Source: Ferrimonas lipolytica (lineage in GTDB: Bacteria; Pseudomonadota; Gammaproteobacteria; Enterobacterales; Shewanellaceae). Taken from it: a stretch of 64,000 nucleotides of DNA. The notes under the pieces were generated by a model. That model made no database searches. It was not told the DNA's origin and saw nothing but the letters and a program-made list of their open reading frames with translations. Position 1 is the stretch's first letter. Every line of letters starts with the position of its first letter. Positions 29,111-38,685 of this stretch are shown here, in pieces. Location: NCBI RefSeq assembly GCF_012295575.1, contig NZ_CP051180.1:682001-746000 (forward strand), read 5' to 3'. A program made the translations under genes and the position numbers.

Positions 29111-29521
29111 TTTATTAGCGCAATAATCATTCACTTTATAAAAAGGCATCATTTATTGGTGCCTTTTTTATTGATGTTAATTGTACGCCTCCCATTAATA
29201 TTTTTAGTGACATTAATTTGGCGGTCGACATGTTCTTGTTACACCAATTGTTGCTTTATTGCCCAAAAGAAAAAATTGTAAAAAAAAACAGGTTATTGTT
29301 AACCTGAATTAGGTTATTGTCGATGCCTTACTAAGTTTAGGAAGTTCATCGTAACGAAAGCATGTTGGTTATAGTGGATTGGTTGTGATTGGGTCGTTCA
29401 TTAGTGTTGGTTATTTAAGGAGTTACTGCACTGTTACGGATTTTTGTTTGGTCGATTTAGATTGGTAGGTGACTGGTTTATTTTTGTTCAAATAAATAAG
29501 TACAGTAAAGGGATGTTCACA
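29111..29521. other. Intergenic region upstream of the chemoreceptor gene
   Basis: 411 A/T-rich bases with the terminator of the preceding gene at its left end. A small inverted repeat CAGGTTA-4-TAACCTG (29289-29306) could be an operator or a weak hairpin. I see no gene. The AAAGGG at 29507-29512 is the ribosome site of the chemoreceptor. Confidence 0.5.
29139..29172 (+). terminator. Terminator of the oxygenase gene
   Basis: Arms AAAAAGGCATC and GGTGCCTTTTTT (one wobble) around a short A/T-rich loop, ending in a T6 run. Confidence 0.88.
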
Positions 29522-31138
29522 ATGAATTTATTAAAACGATTATCTATCGGCAATAAGATTGCGATCATTATTGGTGTGGCAGTGGTTAGTTGTGTTTTGT
29601 TACTGGCACTGTTCAGCGTCCATAGTACGCGCAATCTCGAGCGACTGGAGCTGTTGCAAAAATCGCTTTATCCATCGATGCAGCAGTTGCAGTCGATGTC
29701 GATCAAGACGGATCGCATTGTTGATTCGCTGCGCACTGCAGTGATGGTGGGCGAAACCGATATGCTGGAAAGCGCGAATGAGTTCCGGCAACAATGGCTA
29801 AAGAGCGCGCAAAAGCTAGCAGCAGTGCAGCCAATCGCAACACAAAATCCACAGCTTGAGCGACTAATGCAAAGCTACTATAGCCAAGCGTATGCTCTAG
29901 CTAAAGGCATGCTGGATGGCACTCTCGACTTTCAGCAGATGGAGGCTCAAGCAGGGAAAATAAATAACGAGCTTGAGGCGTTACAACAATTCCAAACTGA
30001 GATGATTAGTTCGGCTCAGCAGGCAGTTGATTTTGCAGTGCAAGAAACCAATGATGGTAGCAGTGAAGCTCAATTTTTAGCCGCTGCATTAGGTTTAATT
30101 ACTATTATTATGGTGCTGTTTATTGGCTGGTCAGTCACACGCAATATTACCAGCGGTATTAATAGTGTAACTGATTCCCTTAAAGAGATTGCCTCGGGTG
30201 AAGCTGATCTTACCGTTCGGTTAAAATATGATGGTAAAGATGAACTAGGAGAATTGGTTAGCTACTTTAATCAGTTTGTCGATACCTTGCAGGTGTTGAT
30301 TAGCCAAACCAAAGATAACACCTTAAAGCTGGGTGAAATGGCAACTCGCTTAGGTCAAGTTAGTACAGTGACCAATAATAATATTGCCTCTCAATCCCAC
30401 GCCATTGAGCAGACTACAGGCGCGCTAAGCGAAATGTTTGCCAGTGTAAAACACATTTCTGAACACGCGGCTATGGCCAGCAGTGCCGCGACCCAAGCCA
30501 GCACAGATTGTGATGAAGGTCGTACCTTGATGCGTGCCAGTGTTGAAACTATTAATGAGCTGGCCCACGACGTTAAACACACTGCTGATGAAATCGGCCG
30601 GCTAGAGAGTCATACCAATAATGTCGGTAGTATCTTAGACACCATCCGCAGTATTGCAGAGCAAACCAACTTGCTAGCACTTAATGCAGCTATTGAAGCG
30701 GCTCGTGCTGGTGAACATGGCCGAGGCTTTGCCGTTGTTGCTGATGAGGTACGTAACCTTGCATCACGGACCCAGATCTCCACTCAAGAGATTCAAGTAG
30801 TGTTAGAGGAGTTACAGAGTGCATCTAAGACTGCCGTTGCTGCGATGAGCCGCGGCAGTGACCGCACCGAAACCAGTGTTGCCCAAGCGGAAAATACCGG
30901 AGTGTCGTTGAACAATATCAGCGATCAGGTCTCGGAAATATCGCAAACCAACCATCTGATAGCCGCTGCAACCGAAGAGCAAAGTGCGACCTCAGAGCAG
31001 ATCCGCAACTACATCGAAGAGATTCAAACTATGGCACGTCAATCGACGGAGAACACCGCTGAGCTCGAAGATGTAAGCCAATCTCTGCTAGAGATTAATC
31101 AGCAGCTAGTCAATGAAGTAAACCATTTCAAGGTTTAG
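29522..31138 (+). CDS. Methyl-accepting chemotaxis protein
   Basis: A transmembrane chemoreceptor of 538 residues. ATG 29522 is chosen for its 9-base spacing from AAAGGG; the longer frame runs into non-coding-looking sequence. TM1 lies at about residues 11-32, then a four-helix-bundle-like periplasmic domain of about 150 residues, TM2 (about 187-208), a HAMP domain (to about 262) and the signalling domain. The conserved hairpin tip [19 protein letters not shown] is near 380. The C-terminus has no CheR-tethering pentapeptide. It is followed by a porin and a small phosphate-binding-like protein, a set that may sense and take up one ligand (inference). Confidence 0.93.
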   Translation: MNLLKRLSIGNKIAIIIGVAVVSCVLLLALFSVHSTRNLERLELLQKSLYPSMQQLQSMSIKTDRIVDSLRTAVMVGETDMLESANEFRQQWLKSAQKLAAVQPIATQNPQLERLMQSYYSQAYALAKGMLDGTLDFQQMEAQAGKINNELEALQQFQTEMISSAQQAVDFAVQETNDGSSEAQFLAAALGLITIIMVLFIGWSVTRNITSGINSVTDSLKEIASGEADLTVRLKYDGKDELGELVSYFNQFVDTLQVLISQTKDNTLKLGEMATRLGQVSTVTNNNIASQSHAIEQTTGALSEMFASVKHISEHAAMASSAATQASTDCDEGRTLMRASVETINELAHDVKHTADEIGRLESHTNNVGSILDTIRSIAEQTNLLALNAAIEAARAGEHGRGFAVVADEVRNLASRTQISTQEIQVVLEELQSASKTAVAAMSRGSDRTETSVAQAENTGVSLNNISDQVSEISQTNHLIAAATEEQSATSEQIRNYIEEIQTMARQSTENTAELEDVSQSLLEINQQLVNEVNHFKV

Positions 31139-31182
31139 TTCAGTCTCACAACACTGACAACGTTCCCTCCTTATACCTATTT

Positions 31183-31207
31183 GGCGCTGTAGTAGCGCCG
31201 CATTTTC
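31183..31207 (+). terminator. Weak hairpin after the chemoreceptor gene
   Basis: Arms GGCGCT and AGCGCC with a 5-base loop, then GCATTTT. It may partly separate the receptor from the porin gene. Confidence 0.4.
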
Positions 31208-31225
31208 CTCGTCTGGAGTTTAGAA

Positions 31226-32416
31226 ATGGAATTGAAAAAACTTAGCTTATTCATTGCGTTAGGGCTAGCTATGCCAACCGCGATGGCCGCAACCGAGGCC
31301 AATGCTGAAATCGACCAATTAAAGAGTCGAGTGGCACAATTGGAATCAAGTGTGGAAGTAAACAGCTGGATTGAACGCTTTAGGGTAAATGGCTTTGCAT
31401 CACTTGCTGTAGGCATGGCGAAAGATGGTGCCGGTTACGCAGGTTATAATGACGATGAGCTCAACTTCTCTCAAGACAGCTTGTTTGCTATTCAAAGCAC
31501 CTACCAAATCAACAGTAAAATGGATGCAACGTTACAGCTGATATCCCGCGGCCGTGATGATTGGGATCTAAAAACTGAATGGGCCTTTGTGTCCTATGAG
31601 TTTGATAATGGCGCCCAAGCTCGCGCAGGTAAGCTGCGATTGCCGCTGTTTATGCTGTCCGATTACTTAGAGGTAGGTTATGCCTATCCATTTGCGCGTC
31701 CATCGGCAGAGGTCTATAGCGTCTCTCCGGTTAGCTCCTATACCGGTGTTGAACTGCTACATACCTTCGATTTCGATAATTCATCACTGAGTGTCCAGCC
31801 AATTTGGGGTGAGATGTCGGTTCTAGCTGAAGACAGTAGCTTTGGTGAGAAGTCTGAATTCAGCGACCTTTATGGTTTAGCTGCTACTTACGAGTGGGAG
31901 CGAGTTACCTTGCGCGGTAGCTATTTTTCGTCGACCTCTGATAAGGATAATATCGATTTTTTAGCTAATAAAGACGTTGATTTTTATGGCTTTGGTTTTC
32001 GTTATGATGCTAACGAATTTATGCTGATGTCTGAGTACACCATTATAGAAGTCGATGATGAGTACCCAGATACAGATTCTTTCTATGCCGCTTTGTCATA
32101 TCCAATTGGTTCAGTGACACCGTACATCATGTACTCGGTGGTTGAGAGTCAGGATGACGACGATCGTGTTATGCCTATGGGTTTGCGTTCAGCACTCGAC
32201 GTTGAACGTACTACCTATTCTGTGGGAGCTCGCTGGGACTTTATTGCCGGTGCGGCGCTTAAGTTCGACGTGAGTTACTCTGACGATTTCAACGGCAGCT
32301 CCGCCGCCCTCGAAGGCAATATTGGTGAGCTAGCTGGATTGCCCGGTGTGCCAGTTGTCGTTGATAACTTTGATGAAGCACTGGTGTACACCGTTAAACT
32401 CGACGTGATGTTCTAA
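31226..32416 (+). CDS. Putative outer-membrane porin with N-terminal coiled coil
   Basis: A 396-residue exported protein. The signal peptide is MELKKLSLFIALGLAMPTAMA. A short heptad-like stretch (IDQLKSRVAQLESSVEV) follows, as in trimeric porins that anchor to peptidoglycan. The rest alternates polar and aromatic residues in beta-strand patterns. The last strand ends in Phe (LVYTVKLDVMF), the BAM recognition end. I cannot assign a substrate. It lies 13 bp before the PstS-like gene, so both are probably co-expressed. Confidence 0.82.
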   Translation: MELKKLSLFIALGLAMPTAMAATEANAEIDQLKSRVAQLESSVEVNSWIERFRVNGFASLAVGMAKDGAGYAGYNDDELNFSQDSLFAIQSTYQINSKMDATLQLISRGRDDWDLKTEWAFVSYEFDNGAQARAGKLRLPLFMLSDYLEVGYAYPFARPSAEVYSVSPVSSYTGVELLHTFDFDNSSLSVQPIWGEMSVLAEDSSFGEKSEFSDLYGLAATYEWERVTLRGSYFSSTSDKDNIDFLANKDVDFYGFGFRYDANEFMLMSEYTIIEVDDEYPDTDSFYAALSYPIGSVTPYIMYSVVESQDDDDRVMPMGLRSALDVERTTYSVGARWDFIAGAALKFDVSYSDDFNGSSAALEGNIGELAGLPGVPVVVDNFDEALVYTVKLDVMF

Positions 32417-32429
32417 GGGGATAATAACA

Positions 32430-32837
32430 ATGAAAAAACTGTCTATTGCCTTAGTGGGTATTGCGTTAAGTGTGTCTGCTCAAGCCGATGTGGTGCTGGT
32501 TGGTAACCCCGCAGCTGCTGAGCTCAGTCAAACGAACGCCTCTAAGCTGTTTCTAGGTAAGATGAAAACCCTACCTTGGGGCGGCAAACCGAAGTTGATT
32601 GAGCTGCAAGACGGCAATCCATTACGGCTTGAATTTCATCAAAAGGTAACCGGTAAGACCGAAGCACAGCTTAAGTCTTATTGGTCACGCTTGGTGTTCA
32701 CCGGCAAAGCTGCAGCACCGTCGCAAGTAACTTCTGCGGCACAAGTTAAACAGCAAGTTGCAGGTAATTCAGCGGCGGTTGGCTATATCGATCAAGCTGA
32801 TGTAGATGACAGCGTTAAGGTGCTACTAACGCCATAA
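32430..32837 (+). CDS. Small periplasmic PstS-like (phosphate-binding-type) protein
   Basis: A 135-residue secreted protein with signal peptide MKKLSIALVGIALSVSAQA. The body (LVGNPAAAELSQTNASKLFL, FHQKVTGKTEAQLKSYWSRL, VKQQVAGNSAAVGYIDQADV) matches the short 'phosphate ABC transporter substrate-binding' proteins of Vibrio and Shewanella. They correspond to about half of a normal PstS and usually lack an adjacent ABC transporter, as here. An actual phosphate ligand is not shown. It is the third gene after the chemoreceptor and porin. Confidence 0.82.
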   Translation: MKKLSIALVGIALSVSAQADVVLVGNPAAAELSQTNASKLFLGKMKTLPWGGKPKLIELQDGNPLRLEFHQKVTGKTEAQLKSYWSRLVFTGKAAAPSQVTSAAQVKQQVAGNSAAVGYIDQADVDDSVKVLLTP

Positions 32838-32880
32838 TCTGTCCATTGGGTATCGTTGTGTACCCAGAGGATGAAGACAC

Positions 32881-32910
32881 GAGGCCGAGCTTACTGCTCG
32901 GTCTTTTGCA
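32881..32910 (+). terminator. Terminator after the PstS-like gene
   Basis: Arms GGCCGAGC and GCTCGGTC with a 5-base loop, followed by TTTTG; one mismatch or wobble at the stem base. Confidence 0.65.
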
Positions 32911-33085
32911 TCTAATCAACACCCGCCAGAATCCGATAATAATAACGGTGATTGTGATCACGGTTGAGAAAATCAAAAAATCTGCATGAATCACTTGTGT
33001 GAACACAGTGTTCTAACTGTGCTGATGTACACTGCGCGCGCCAGATATTGTGTTCAATCCACTGCCACAAGGGATGTCGAGTAAG

Positions 33086-34834
33086 ATGAAGTCCGACTTA
33101 GCTATTTCACAACAGACCACACTGAAACCCATTAGCGTTATTGCCGCTCAAGCCGGAATCTTAGCTGATGAGGTAACATCCTATGGTGATACCAAGGCCA
33201 AACTGAAGTTTTCGCTGTTAAAGCGAGCAGAAGCTGAAGCTCAAGGGAAATTGGTTGTAGTAACGGCGATCACACCGACACCGCTAGGCGAAGGTAAAAC
33301 TGTGACCACGATAGGTTTGGCCCAAGGTCTACAACGTATTGGCACCAAGGTGATGGCATGTATTCGTCAACCGTCAATGGGGCCAGTATTTGGGGTTAAG
33401 GGAGGTGCAGCTGGCGGTGGTTATAGCCAAGTTGCGCCGATGGAAGAGCTGAATCTTCATTTAAGTGGAGATATTCATGCGGTAGCGGCCGCACATAACC
33501 TTGCTGCGGCAGCCATCGATGCCCGACTGTTCCACGAGCAGCAGCTTGGTAATGAGTTTACAGCTAAGACGGGGTTGTCACGGGTTGATATCGATCCTAA
33601 CCGGATTGCGTGGCGTCGTAGTGTTGATATGAACGATCGCGCACTGCGCCGGGTCACCATTGGCATCAATAGGCCGGGCTCAAGCGCCAATGGCATCGAA
33701 CGCGAAAGCGGCTTTGATATTACTGCTGCGTCTGAGTTAATGGCAGTGTTGGCATTGGCTGCTGATTTAGCCGATTTACGTCAGCGCCTTGGTAAGGTGG
33801 TGTTGGCCTATAATATCGATGGTAAACCGGTTACTGCTGAAGATATTCAGGTGGCTGGTGCGATGGCAGCAGTAATGCGCGACGCGGCCCAGCCGACACT
33901 AATGCAAACCTTAGAGGGTGTGCCTACCTTGGTGCATGCTGGCCCATTCGCCAACATCGCGCACGGCAACTCCTCCATTATTGCTGATAAAATGGCACTT
34001 GGCCTAGCCGATGTAGTCGTTACAGAGGGTGGGTTTGGCTCAGATATGGGCTTTGAGAAAGCCTGTAATATTAAAGCGCGTGCCGCGGGTAAATCCCCAG
34101 ATGCCGGTGTTGTTGTTGCTACCTTACGTGGCCTAAAAGCCAACTCTGGGGTGTATGATTTACGCCCAGGACAGACGCTGCCGCAGGCGATTTTCGAACC
34201 AGATCAACATGCCCTTGAAGCTGGCTTTGCTAACTTGCAATGGCACATTAATAACGTTAAGCGTTATGGGATTCCAGTTGTGGTGGCCTTAAATCGCTTT
34301 CCGCAAGACAGCGATGCCGAGCTGCAATGGCTGCAACAGCAAGTGGAAGCTCAAGGTGCATCGGTGGCCATTTCTGAAGCATTTAGTAAAGGCGGCGAGG
34401 GTGCTGAATTGTTAGCACAGCGAGTGGTTGAGGCTCTAGCACAACCATCAGAACAGTCGTTCCAATATCTGTATGATGTTGAACAATGCATTGAGCATAA
34501 GCTACTAACGATGGTGGAAGCAGGTTACGGTGGTGCTGGGATAGAGCTTAGTGAACAAGCCAAGGCCGATATCCTAACGTTGGCTAAGTTGGGCTATAGT
34601 AATCTACCGTTATGTATGGCCAAGTCACCGTTGTCAATCAGTCACAACCCCGCGTTAAAGGGAGTTCCTCGTGACTTTACGGTGCCAATCTCGTCGCTAA
34701 AACTGTGTGCTGGCTCAGGTTTCATTTATGTCTTAACCGGCAATGTCATGACCATGCCAGGTTTGTCGGCGACGCCCGCTTACTTAAATATCGACATCGA
34801 TGCCGATGGCAATATTACCGGCCTGGATGAGTGA
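33086..34834 (+). CDS. fhs: Formate--tetrahydrofolate ligase
   Basis: ATP-dependent synthesis of 10-formyl-THF from formate and THF, feeding one-carbon metabolism. It has 582 residues from ATG 33086, which matches the family N-terminus ([20 protein letters not shown]); AAGGGA lies 11 bases upstream. Earlier candidates are ATG 33074, which overlaps that site, and GTG 33050. The nucleotide-binding loop is [20 protein letters not shown] (about 65-85). [19 protein letters not shown] and [12 protein letters not shown] are other signatures. It is monocistronic. Confidence 0.96.
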   Translation: MKSDLAISQQTTLKPISVIAAQAGILADEVTSYGDTKAKLKFSLLKRAEAEAQGKLVVVTAITPTPLGEGKTVTTIGLAQGLQRIGTKVMACIRQPSMGPVFGVKGGAAGGGYSQVAPMEELNLHLSGDIHAVAAAHNLAAAAIDARLFHEQQLGNEFTAKTGLSRVDIDPNRIAWRRSVDMNDRALRRVTIGINRPGSSANGIERESGFDITAASELMAVLALAADLADLRQRLGKVVLAYNIDGKPVTAEDIQVAGAMAAVMRDAAQPTLMQTLEGVPTLVHAGPFANIAHGNSSIIADKMALGLADVVVTEGGFGSDMGFEKACNIKARAAGKSPDAGVVVATLRGLKANSGVYDLRPGQTLPQAIFEPDQHALEAGFANLQWHINNVKRYGIPVVVALNRFPQDSDAELQWLQQQVEAQGASVAISEAFSKGGEGAELLAQRVVEALAQPSEQSFQYLYDVEQCIEHKLLTMVEAGYGGAGIELSEQAKADILTLAKLGYSNLPLCMAKSPLSISHNPALKGVPRDFTVPISSLKLCAGSGFIYVLTGNVMTMPGLSATPAYLNIDIDADGNITGLDE

Positions 34835-35008
34835 TTTTTAGTGTAACGATGACCGCTTGCTTGGCGTAATAAGATTGCGCCGTGTCATCATTGCCGCCAA
34901 CATTTGTTACAGGCAAATCAGACAGGATAGCCAGAATCGGTTATCCTTATTGATTATTTTAAGCCTGTTGCGGCTGCTTTGCGCCCAACCACCTCTTAGG
35001 ACACATGA

Positions 35009-35458
35009 ATGATTAATAACGATGTACTGCGCATGGTGCGAGATTTACTTGAATACGATGATGCCACCATGACCGATGTGTTTGCGTTAGCTGAGCACAC
35101 CATCGACGTAGACACCGTCCATGCCATGTTGTTAACCAACGGCGACCAAAATTATCAGAAGTGTGACGATGAGCTTCTGGCGACCTTTTTGAATGGTTTG
35201 ATCAACAAGCTGCGTGGTAAAAAAGAGGGTGCTCTACCACTCGCAGAAACACATATCAACAACAATGGTGTGTTTATGAAACTGCGTATCGCTTTGAATT
35301 TGCAAGCTGAACAAGTTTTGGAAACCCTAGCGCTGGGCGGTGTAGAGCTGAGTAAGCACGAACTGAGTGCGTTTTTCCGTAAACCGAATAACAAACACTA
35401 CCGTGACTGTAATGACGCAACCCTAGTCGCGTTTTTACGTGGTGCGGCGTTGCGATAA
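35009..35458 (+). CDS. DUF1456 family protein (YehS-like)
   Basis: A 149-residue cytoplasmic protein made of two similar halves. Each half opens with a hydrophobic/acidic helix (MINNDVLRMVRDLLEYDDAT; GVFMKLRIALNLQAEQVLE) and ends in a YxxCxD-type segment (NYQKCDDELLATFLNGL; HYRDCNDATLVAFLRG). This internal repeat is the DUF1456/YehS hallmark. Function unknown. It ends at a strong terminator that carries a MITE insertion in its T tract. Confidence 0.9.
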   Translation: MINNDVLRMVRDLLEYDDATMTDVFALAEHTIDVDTVHAMLLTNGDQNYQKCDDELLATFLNGLINKLRGKKEGALPLAETHINNNGVFMKLRIALNLQAEQVLETLALGGVELSKHELSAFFRKPNNKHYRDCNDATLVAFLRGAALR

Positions 35459-35483
35459 AACGCGACTAATAATCGATTTGACT

Positions 35484-35516
35484 AACGCCAAACGGGCAAC
35501 CGTTTGGCGTTTTTTT
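35484..35516 (+). terminator. Terminator of the DUF1456 gene
   Basis: Perfect 12-bp arms AACGCCAAACGG and CCGTTTGGCGTT with loop GCAA, followed by a T tract that forms part of the MITE target site. Confidence 0.94.
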
Positions 35517-35518
35517 AT

Positions 35519-35798
35519 GGCTTAGTACCAACTGAGTGTTGTGCTAACCAATGCTGTTAAAGCACTGGCTAGGTGAGTCGCGATACAAAGGATAAAGCAC
35601 TACCGCTATTGATCTTCTGCCGCATTGGAGCAGTTCAGCGAAGCGTTTTGGACTGTGACCTAAGGCAAAGGGGGCGAAGCTCCCCCCTTATGCATACAAT
35701 GATGTGCCGCCGCCACCGCGACATATTCCCCTAAAAGCACCGAAATCGGTGAAGCCGAAGGCTTAAGATAAACTTCAACAGTTAACTACGATATAGCC
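35519..35798 (+). mobile_element. MITE-like element, copy 2
   Basis: A 280-bp member of the family, starting GGCTTAGTACC (slightly diverged from GGCTGTGTACC) and ending GATATAGCC. Flanks share TTTTTAT(G) on both sides, a near-perfect 8-bp duplication blurred by the terminator T tract. The internal blocks GTTAAAGCAC, GAAGCGTTTTGGACTG, GGGGGCGAAGCTCCCCCC and CCGAAATCGGTGAAGCCGAA are shared with the other copies. The 224 bp between its end and the next gene (to 36022) show no gene I can support. Confidence 0.88.
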
Positions 35799-36022
35799 TT
35801 TTTATGCCAATTTGAGTGTCGTGACAACCATGAAATGTCGTGAGTTCTTGAGGCGCACGATGTTGGTTCCAATTGGTTAATCCAAAGCTTATGGGTAACT
35901 AAGCTGATAGTACTGGCGTCAATTGGGTTAATAACCACTGCTGGGTGAGCAGCACTAGTGGAGCAATAAACTCGTATTAAGCTAGCTGTGCGATTTATCG
36001 GCACCGCTAGCTTAGTTAGCTG

Positions 36023-36415
36023 CTATTTGCCTGCAAGGTGATCAAAGTGGGCGTGGTCTTCGGCACAAAAGCTGGGTAGTAGCACCAATGGAATGGCTTC
36101 AAACTCAATTCTGTCTAGCGGTTGATAGCGCGCTCCGACCAGCGAGCTGGCTCGAATCCCATCTTCTAACGCTAACCGCTCGGGGTAACGAAAATCGACA
36201 ATCAGATCTTCATCCGTGTGCCAAACCAACCAGTAGTGTGGGGTTACCGCAAAACCTTCATCATCGATATAGCTGCCGCTCCAAAGGCTAGCCGATTGCT
36301 GGTGGTGCGCCAGAATACTGAACACCGCTTGAGACAGTGGTTTAGCCGTAAGCTGTGGCGTCGGTAGGTCGAGCAGGGCATTAATTAACTGAGTTGCGGT
36401 GAACGTTGTTGTCAT
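36023..36415 (-). CDS. Hypothetical protein, 130 residues
   Basis: I do not recognise this protein. It starts MTTTFTATQLINALLDLPTP behind a good ribosome site (AAGGAG, 8 bases before the ATG), which supports a real gene. It is soluble, acidic and rich in aromatic and histidine residues. Visible stretches are HYWLVWHTDEDLIVDFRYPE in the middle and FCAEDHAHFDHLAGK at the end. It has no signal peptide, membrane segment or known motif. It stands alone between two MITE copies. Confidence 0.65.
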   Translation of the reverse strand: MTTTFTATQLINALLDLPTPQLTAKPLSQAVFSILAHHQQSASLWSGSYIDDEGFAVTPHYWLVWHTDEDLIVDFRYPERLALEDGIRASSLVGARYQPLDRIEFEAIPLVLLPSFCAEDHAHFDHLAGK

Positions 36416-36644
36416 AACCCGCTCCTTAACGATGGATCTTAACGGTAATAATCAGTTACCTCGTGACTAACTGCAAGTGGCATCGCTAGCTCAGCACGAT
36501 TAATGGCAAAACAGCGGTGCTGGTTTGGGAAGGTGGCTACCCAAGTAGTGGGCATGCCTTGAATTTTCTCTGTGGTTGCTGCACTTTATGGTTCAACGCT
36601 CAAGCTGTTGTTGAGATGGAATGTGGGATTCACAAGGAGAGAAG

Positions 36645-37022
36645 ATGTTCAGTCACATCATGATTGGCGCCAATGACATGCAGCAATCTAAGCGGTTTTA
36701 CGATGCCGTATTTGCTGAGCTTGGCTACAGCGCAGGCACCATGGACGAGAAAGGGCGCTGTTTCTATATTACTCCAACCGGAGTCTTTGCACTTACCAAG
36801 CCGATAGATGGTAAGGACGCGACTCACGGCAATGGCAGCACCATTGGTTTTGCAGCAGCGTCGCCCCAACAGGCGGATGCTTGGCATCAGGCTGGTCTTA
36901 CCAACGGCGGTAGCGCCTGTGAAGAACCACCTGGGATCCGTGCTGGTGGTTCTATAGGGGATCTCTATATCGCCTACCTGCGTGATCCATCAGGTAATAA
37001 AATCTGCGCGTTACATCGTTAA
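36645..37022 (+). CDS. VOC family protein (glyoxalase/dioxygenase-like)
   Basis: A 125-residue vicinal-oxygen-chelate domain protein. ATG 36645 is preceded by AAGGAGAG; the longer frame adds 8 residues with no ribosome site. The opening MFSHIMIGANDMQQSKRFYD and the closing AYLRDPSGNKICALH are characteristic. A metal ligand His is at position 4 (SH-I-M-IG) and a Glu/His pattern follows in the second half. The family includes glyoxalase I, fosfomycin resistance and ring-cleavage enzymes; the substrate is unknown. Confidence 0.9.
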   Translation: MFSHIMIGANDMQQSKRFYDAVFAELGYSAGTMDEKGRCFYITPTGVFALTKPIDGKDATHGNGSTIGFAAASPQQADAWHQAGLTNGGSACEEPPGIRAGGSIGDLYIAYLRDPSGNKICALHR

Positions 37023-37078
37023 ACAATCAAGGCTTAGCCCGATAGCTAACGTTAATACCTAATCGCTGTAGCTAAAAA

Positions 37079-37374
37079 GGCTGTGTACTAACTAAGTGTT
37101 TTTCTTTTCAATACTGTTAAAGCACCAGCTAGGCGAGTATTGATACAAGGGGTAAAGCACTACCGATGTTGACCTTTTGCCGCATTGGAGCAGTCTAGCG
37201 AAGCGTTTTGGACTACAACCTTAGGTAAGGGGGATTCCAAAGGTGGGGGGCAGAACTCCCCCCTAATGCATACAAGAATATGCCGTCGCCACCGCGGCAT
37301 AACCCCTTAAGAGAACTACAAGCGGTAGAGCCGAAGGCTTGATATAAACCTCAACACTTAACTGTGACACCGCC
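37079..37374 (+). mobile_element. MITE-like element, copy 3
   Basis: The longest copy, 296 bp, starting GGCTGTGTACTA and ending GACACCGCC. It shares all internal blocks with copies 2 and 4. Its flanks (GCTAAAAA and CCAAAAAA) are only partly alike, so the target duplication has decayed. The right end lies against the A tract of a terminator hairpin at 37377-37408. Confidence 0.85.
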
Positions 37375-37376
37375 CC

Positions 37377-37408
37377 AAAAAACGCGGTGACCTAAGGCGC
37401 CGTGTTTT
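37377..37408 (-). terminator. Terminator of the SEC-C motif gene
   Basis: Arms AAAACGCGGTG (37379-37389) and CGCCGTGTTTT (37398-37408) pair with two G-T wobbles. On the minus strand the stem is followed by a T run (the A run at 37377-37382). Confidence 0.7.
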
Positions 37409-37429
37409 AATTCAGGAAAGTGGGGGAAC

Positions 37430-37762
37430 TTAACCGCAGCACTTCTTGAATTTTTTACCACTGCCGCAAGTGCATGGGTCATTACGACCTGGGGTCGCCG
37501 CGGTGGTAACGGTTTCCGGCTTGGAAACTATCGCGTCCAGTTGCGTGATATCTTCAGCTTGATCGGCGATCACTGCAATGGTGGCAACCAAATTGTGTTG
37601 CTCAACCTGTGCTTGAATCTCTGCGCGGCGCGCTTCGGTAGCAACTTGCAATGATAACGGCATCTCTTCGCTACCCAGCTTTACTTCACGTTTGGTGTTG
37701 TAGCCGAAACTTTCGTGCTTGGGTTTCTTCTCAATTTTGCCTTTAAAGAAAAACTTAGACAT
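37430..37762 (-). CDS. SWIM/SEC-C metal-binding motif protein (PBPRA1643 family)
   Basis: A 110-residue cytoplasmic protein starting MSKFFFKGKIEKKPKHESFG. It ends with a SEC-C zinc motif, GRNDPCTCGSGKKFKKCCG (about 92-110), in which C-x-C-x8-CC ligands are visible. This matches the 'PBPRA1643 family SWIM/SEC-C' proteins of marine gammaproteobacteria. The SEC-C motif of SecA binds zinc, SecB and ribosomes; the role of these small stand-alone proteins is not known. Confidence 0.9.
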   Translation of the reverse strand: MSKFFFKGKIEKKPKHESFGYNTKREVKLGSEEMPLSLQVATEARRAEIQAQVEQHNLVATIAVIADQAEDITQLDAIVSKPETVTTAATPGRNDPCTCGSGKKFKKCCG

Positions 37763-38035
37763 GGATGCGTTACCTATACAATTGTGCTGGGCGGAGCGTT
37801 ATACCCTATTTGCGGCTAAGTTTGTACTGAATATTGCTTACTCTTAGCGCAATCGTGACCATGTCATCGAAGCGGGTTAGGTCGTTGAGTTAAACCGGTT
37901 TCAGCGGCAATATCAGTAATGTGTGCGGTTGACGCAGTTTGTTATCACTTTTTACTCTTTCAGACCGAGTTGGTGTGTGTTTTCGGTTGTCGGAATTTGC
38001 TAATCTGCTTGTCAATTATCTAAGTGAGAATCGTC

Positions 38036-38680
38036 ATGAAGTACCAGATCATCCCAGTGACCCCATTTCAGCAAAACTGCTCACTAGTGTGGTGTGAAGC
38101 CACTAAACAAGCAGCAGTGATCGATCCCGGCGGCGACATTGAGCGCATCGTTAGTGCAGCTGAAACCCTCGGGGTGACCATTGAACAGATCTGGCTTACC
38201 CACGGTCATATTGATCATGTAGGTGGTGCGGATAAGTTGGCTAAGCAGCTTCAGGTTAATATCCTTGGCCCGCACGAAGCCGACAAGTTCTGGTTGGACG
38301 CGCTTGATCAGCAGTCGCAAAAGTTTGGCTTCCCACGTATTGAACCCTTCACCTCAACTCGATTCTTAATCGAGGGTGACCGTCTTAACTTAGGTGAAAT
38401 TGAGTTAGAAGTAATCCATACCCCAGGTCATACGCCGGGCCACGTGGTGTTTTTCCACCGCTCTAGCGCGACCGCCTTTGTTGGTGACGTGCTGTTCCAT
38501 GGTTCCATTGGCCGTACCGATTTTCCTATGTCCGATCACCAAGCACTTATTGACTCTATTACTCAAAAACTGTGGCCATTGGGCGATAACGTTAGCTTTA
38601 TTCCGGGGCATGGCCCAGGTGCGACCTTTGCTGATGAACGTCGTAAGAACCCGTTTGTTGCCGATTCGGTATTGGGTTAA
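38036..38680 (+). CDS. gloC: Type II glyoxalase-like MBL-fold hydrolase (YcbL/GloC)
   Basis: A 214-residue cytoplasmic metallo-hydrolase, near the E. coli YcbL length. ATG 38036 gives MKYQIIPVTPFQQNCSLVWC, aligning with YcbL; an in-frame GTG 12 bases earlier is an alternative. The zinc motif THGHIDHVGG lies near 55, HTPGHTPGH near 130, and GDVLFHGSIGRTD and FIPGHGPG follow. The family hydrolyses S-lactoylglutathione and related thioesters. It is followed 5 bp later by a small secreted-protein gene. Confidence 0.92.
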   Translation: MKYQIIPVTPFQQNCSLVWCEATKQAAVIDPGGDIERIVSAAETLGVTIEQIWLTHGHIDHVGGADKLAKQLQVNILGPHEADKFWLDALDQQSQKFGFPRIEPFTSTRFLIEGDRLNLGEIELEVIHTPGHTPGHVVFFHRSSATAFVGDVLFHGSIGRTDFPMSDHQALIDSITQKLWPLGDNVSFIPGHGPGATFADERRKNPFVADSVLG

Positions 38681-38685
38681 GTCGC

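Noticed and set aside
35786-36004. 72-codon minus-strand frame between MITE copy 2 and the hypothetical gene
   Set aside because: It begins inside the mobile element end and shows no ribosome site or motif.
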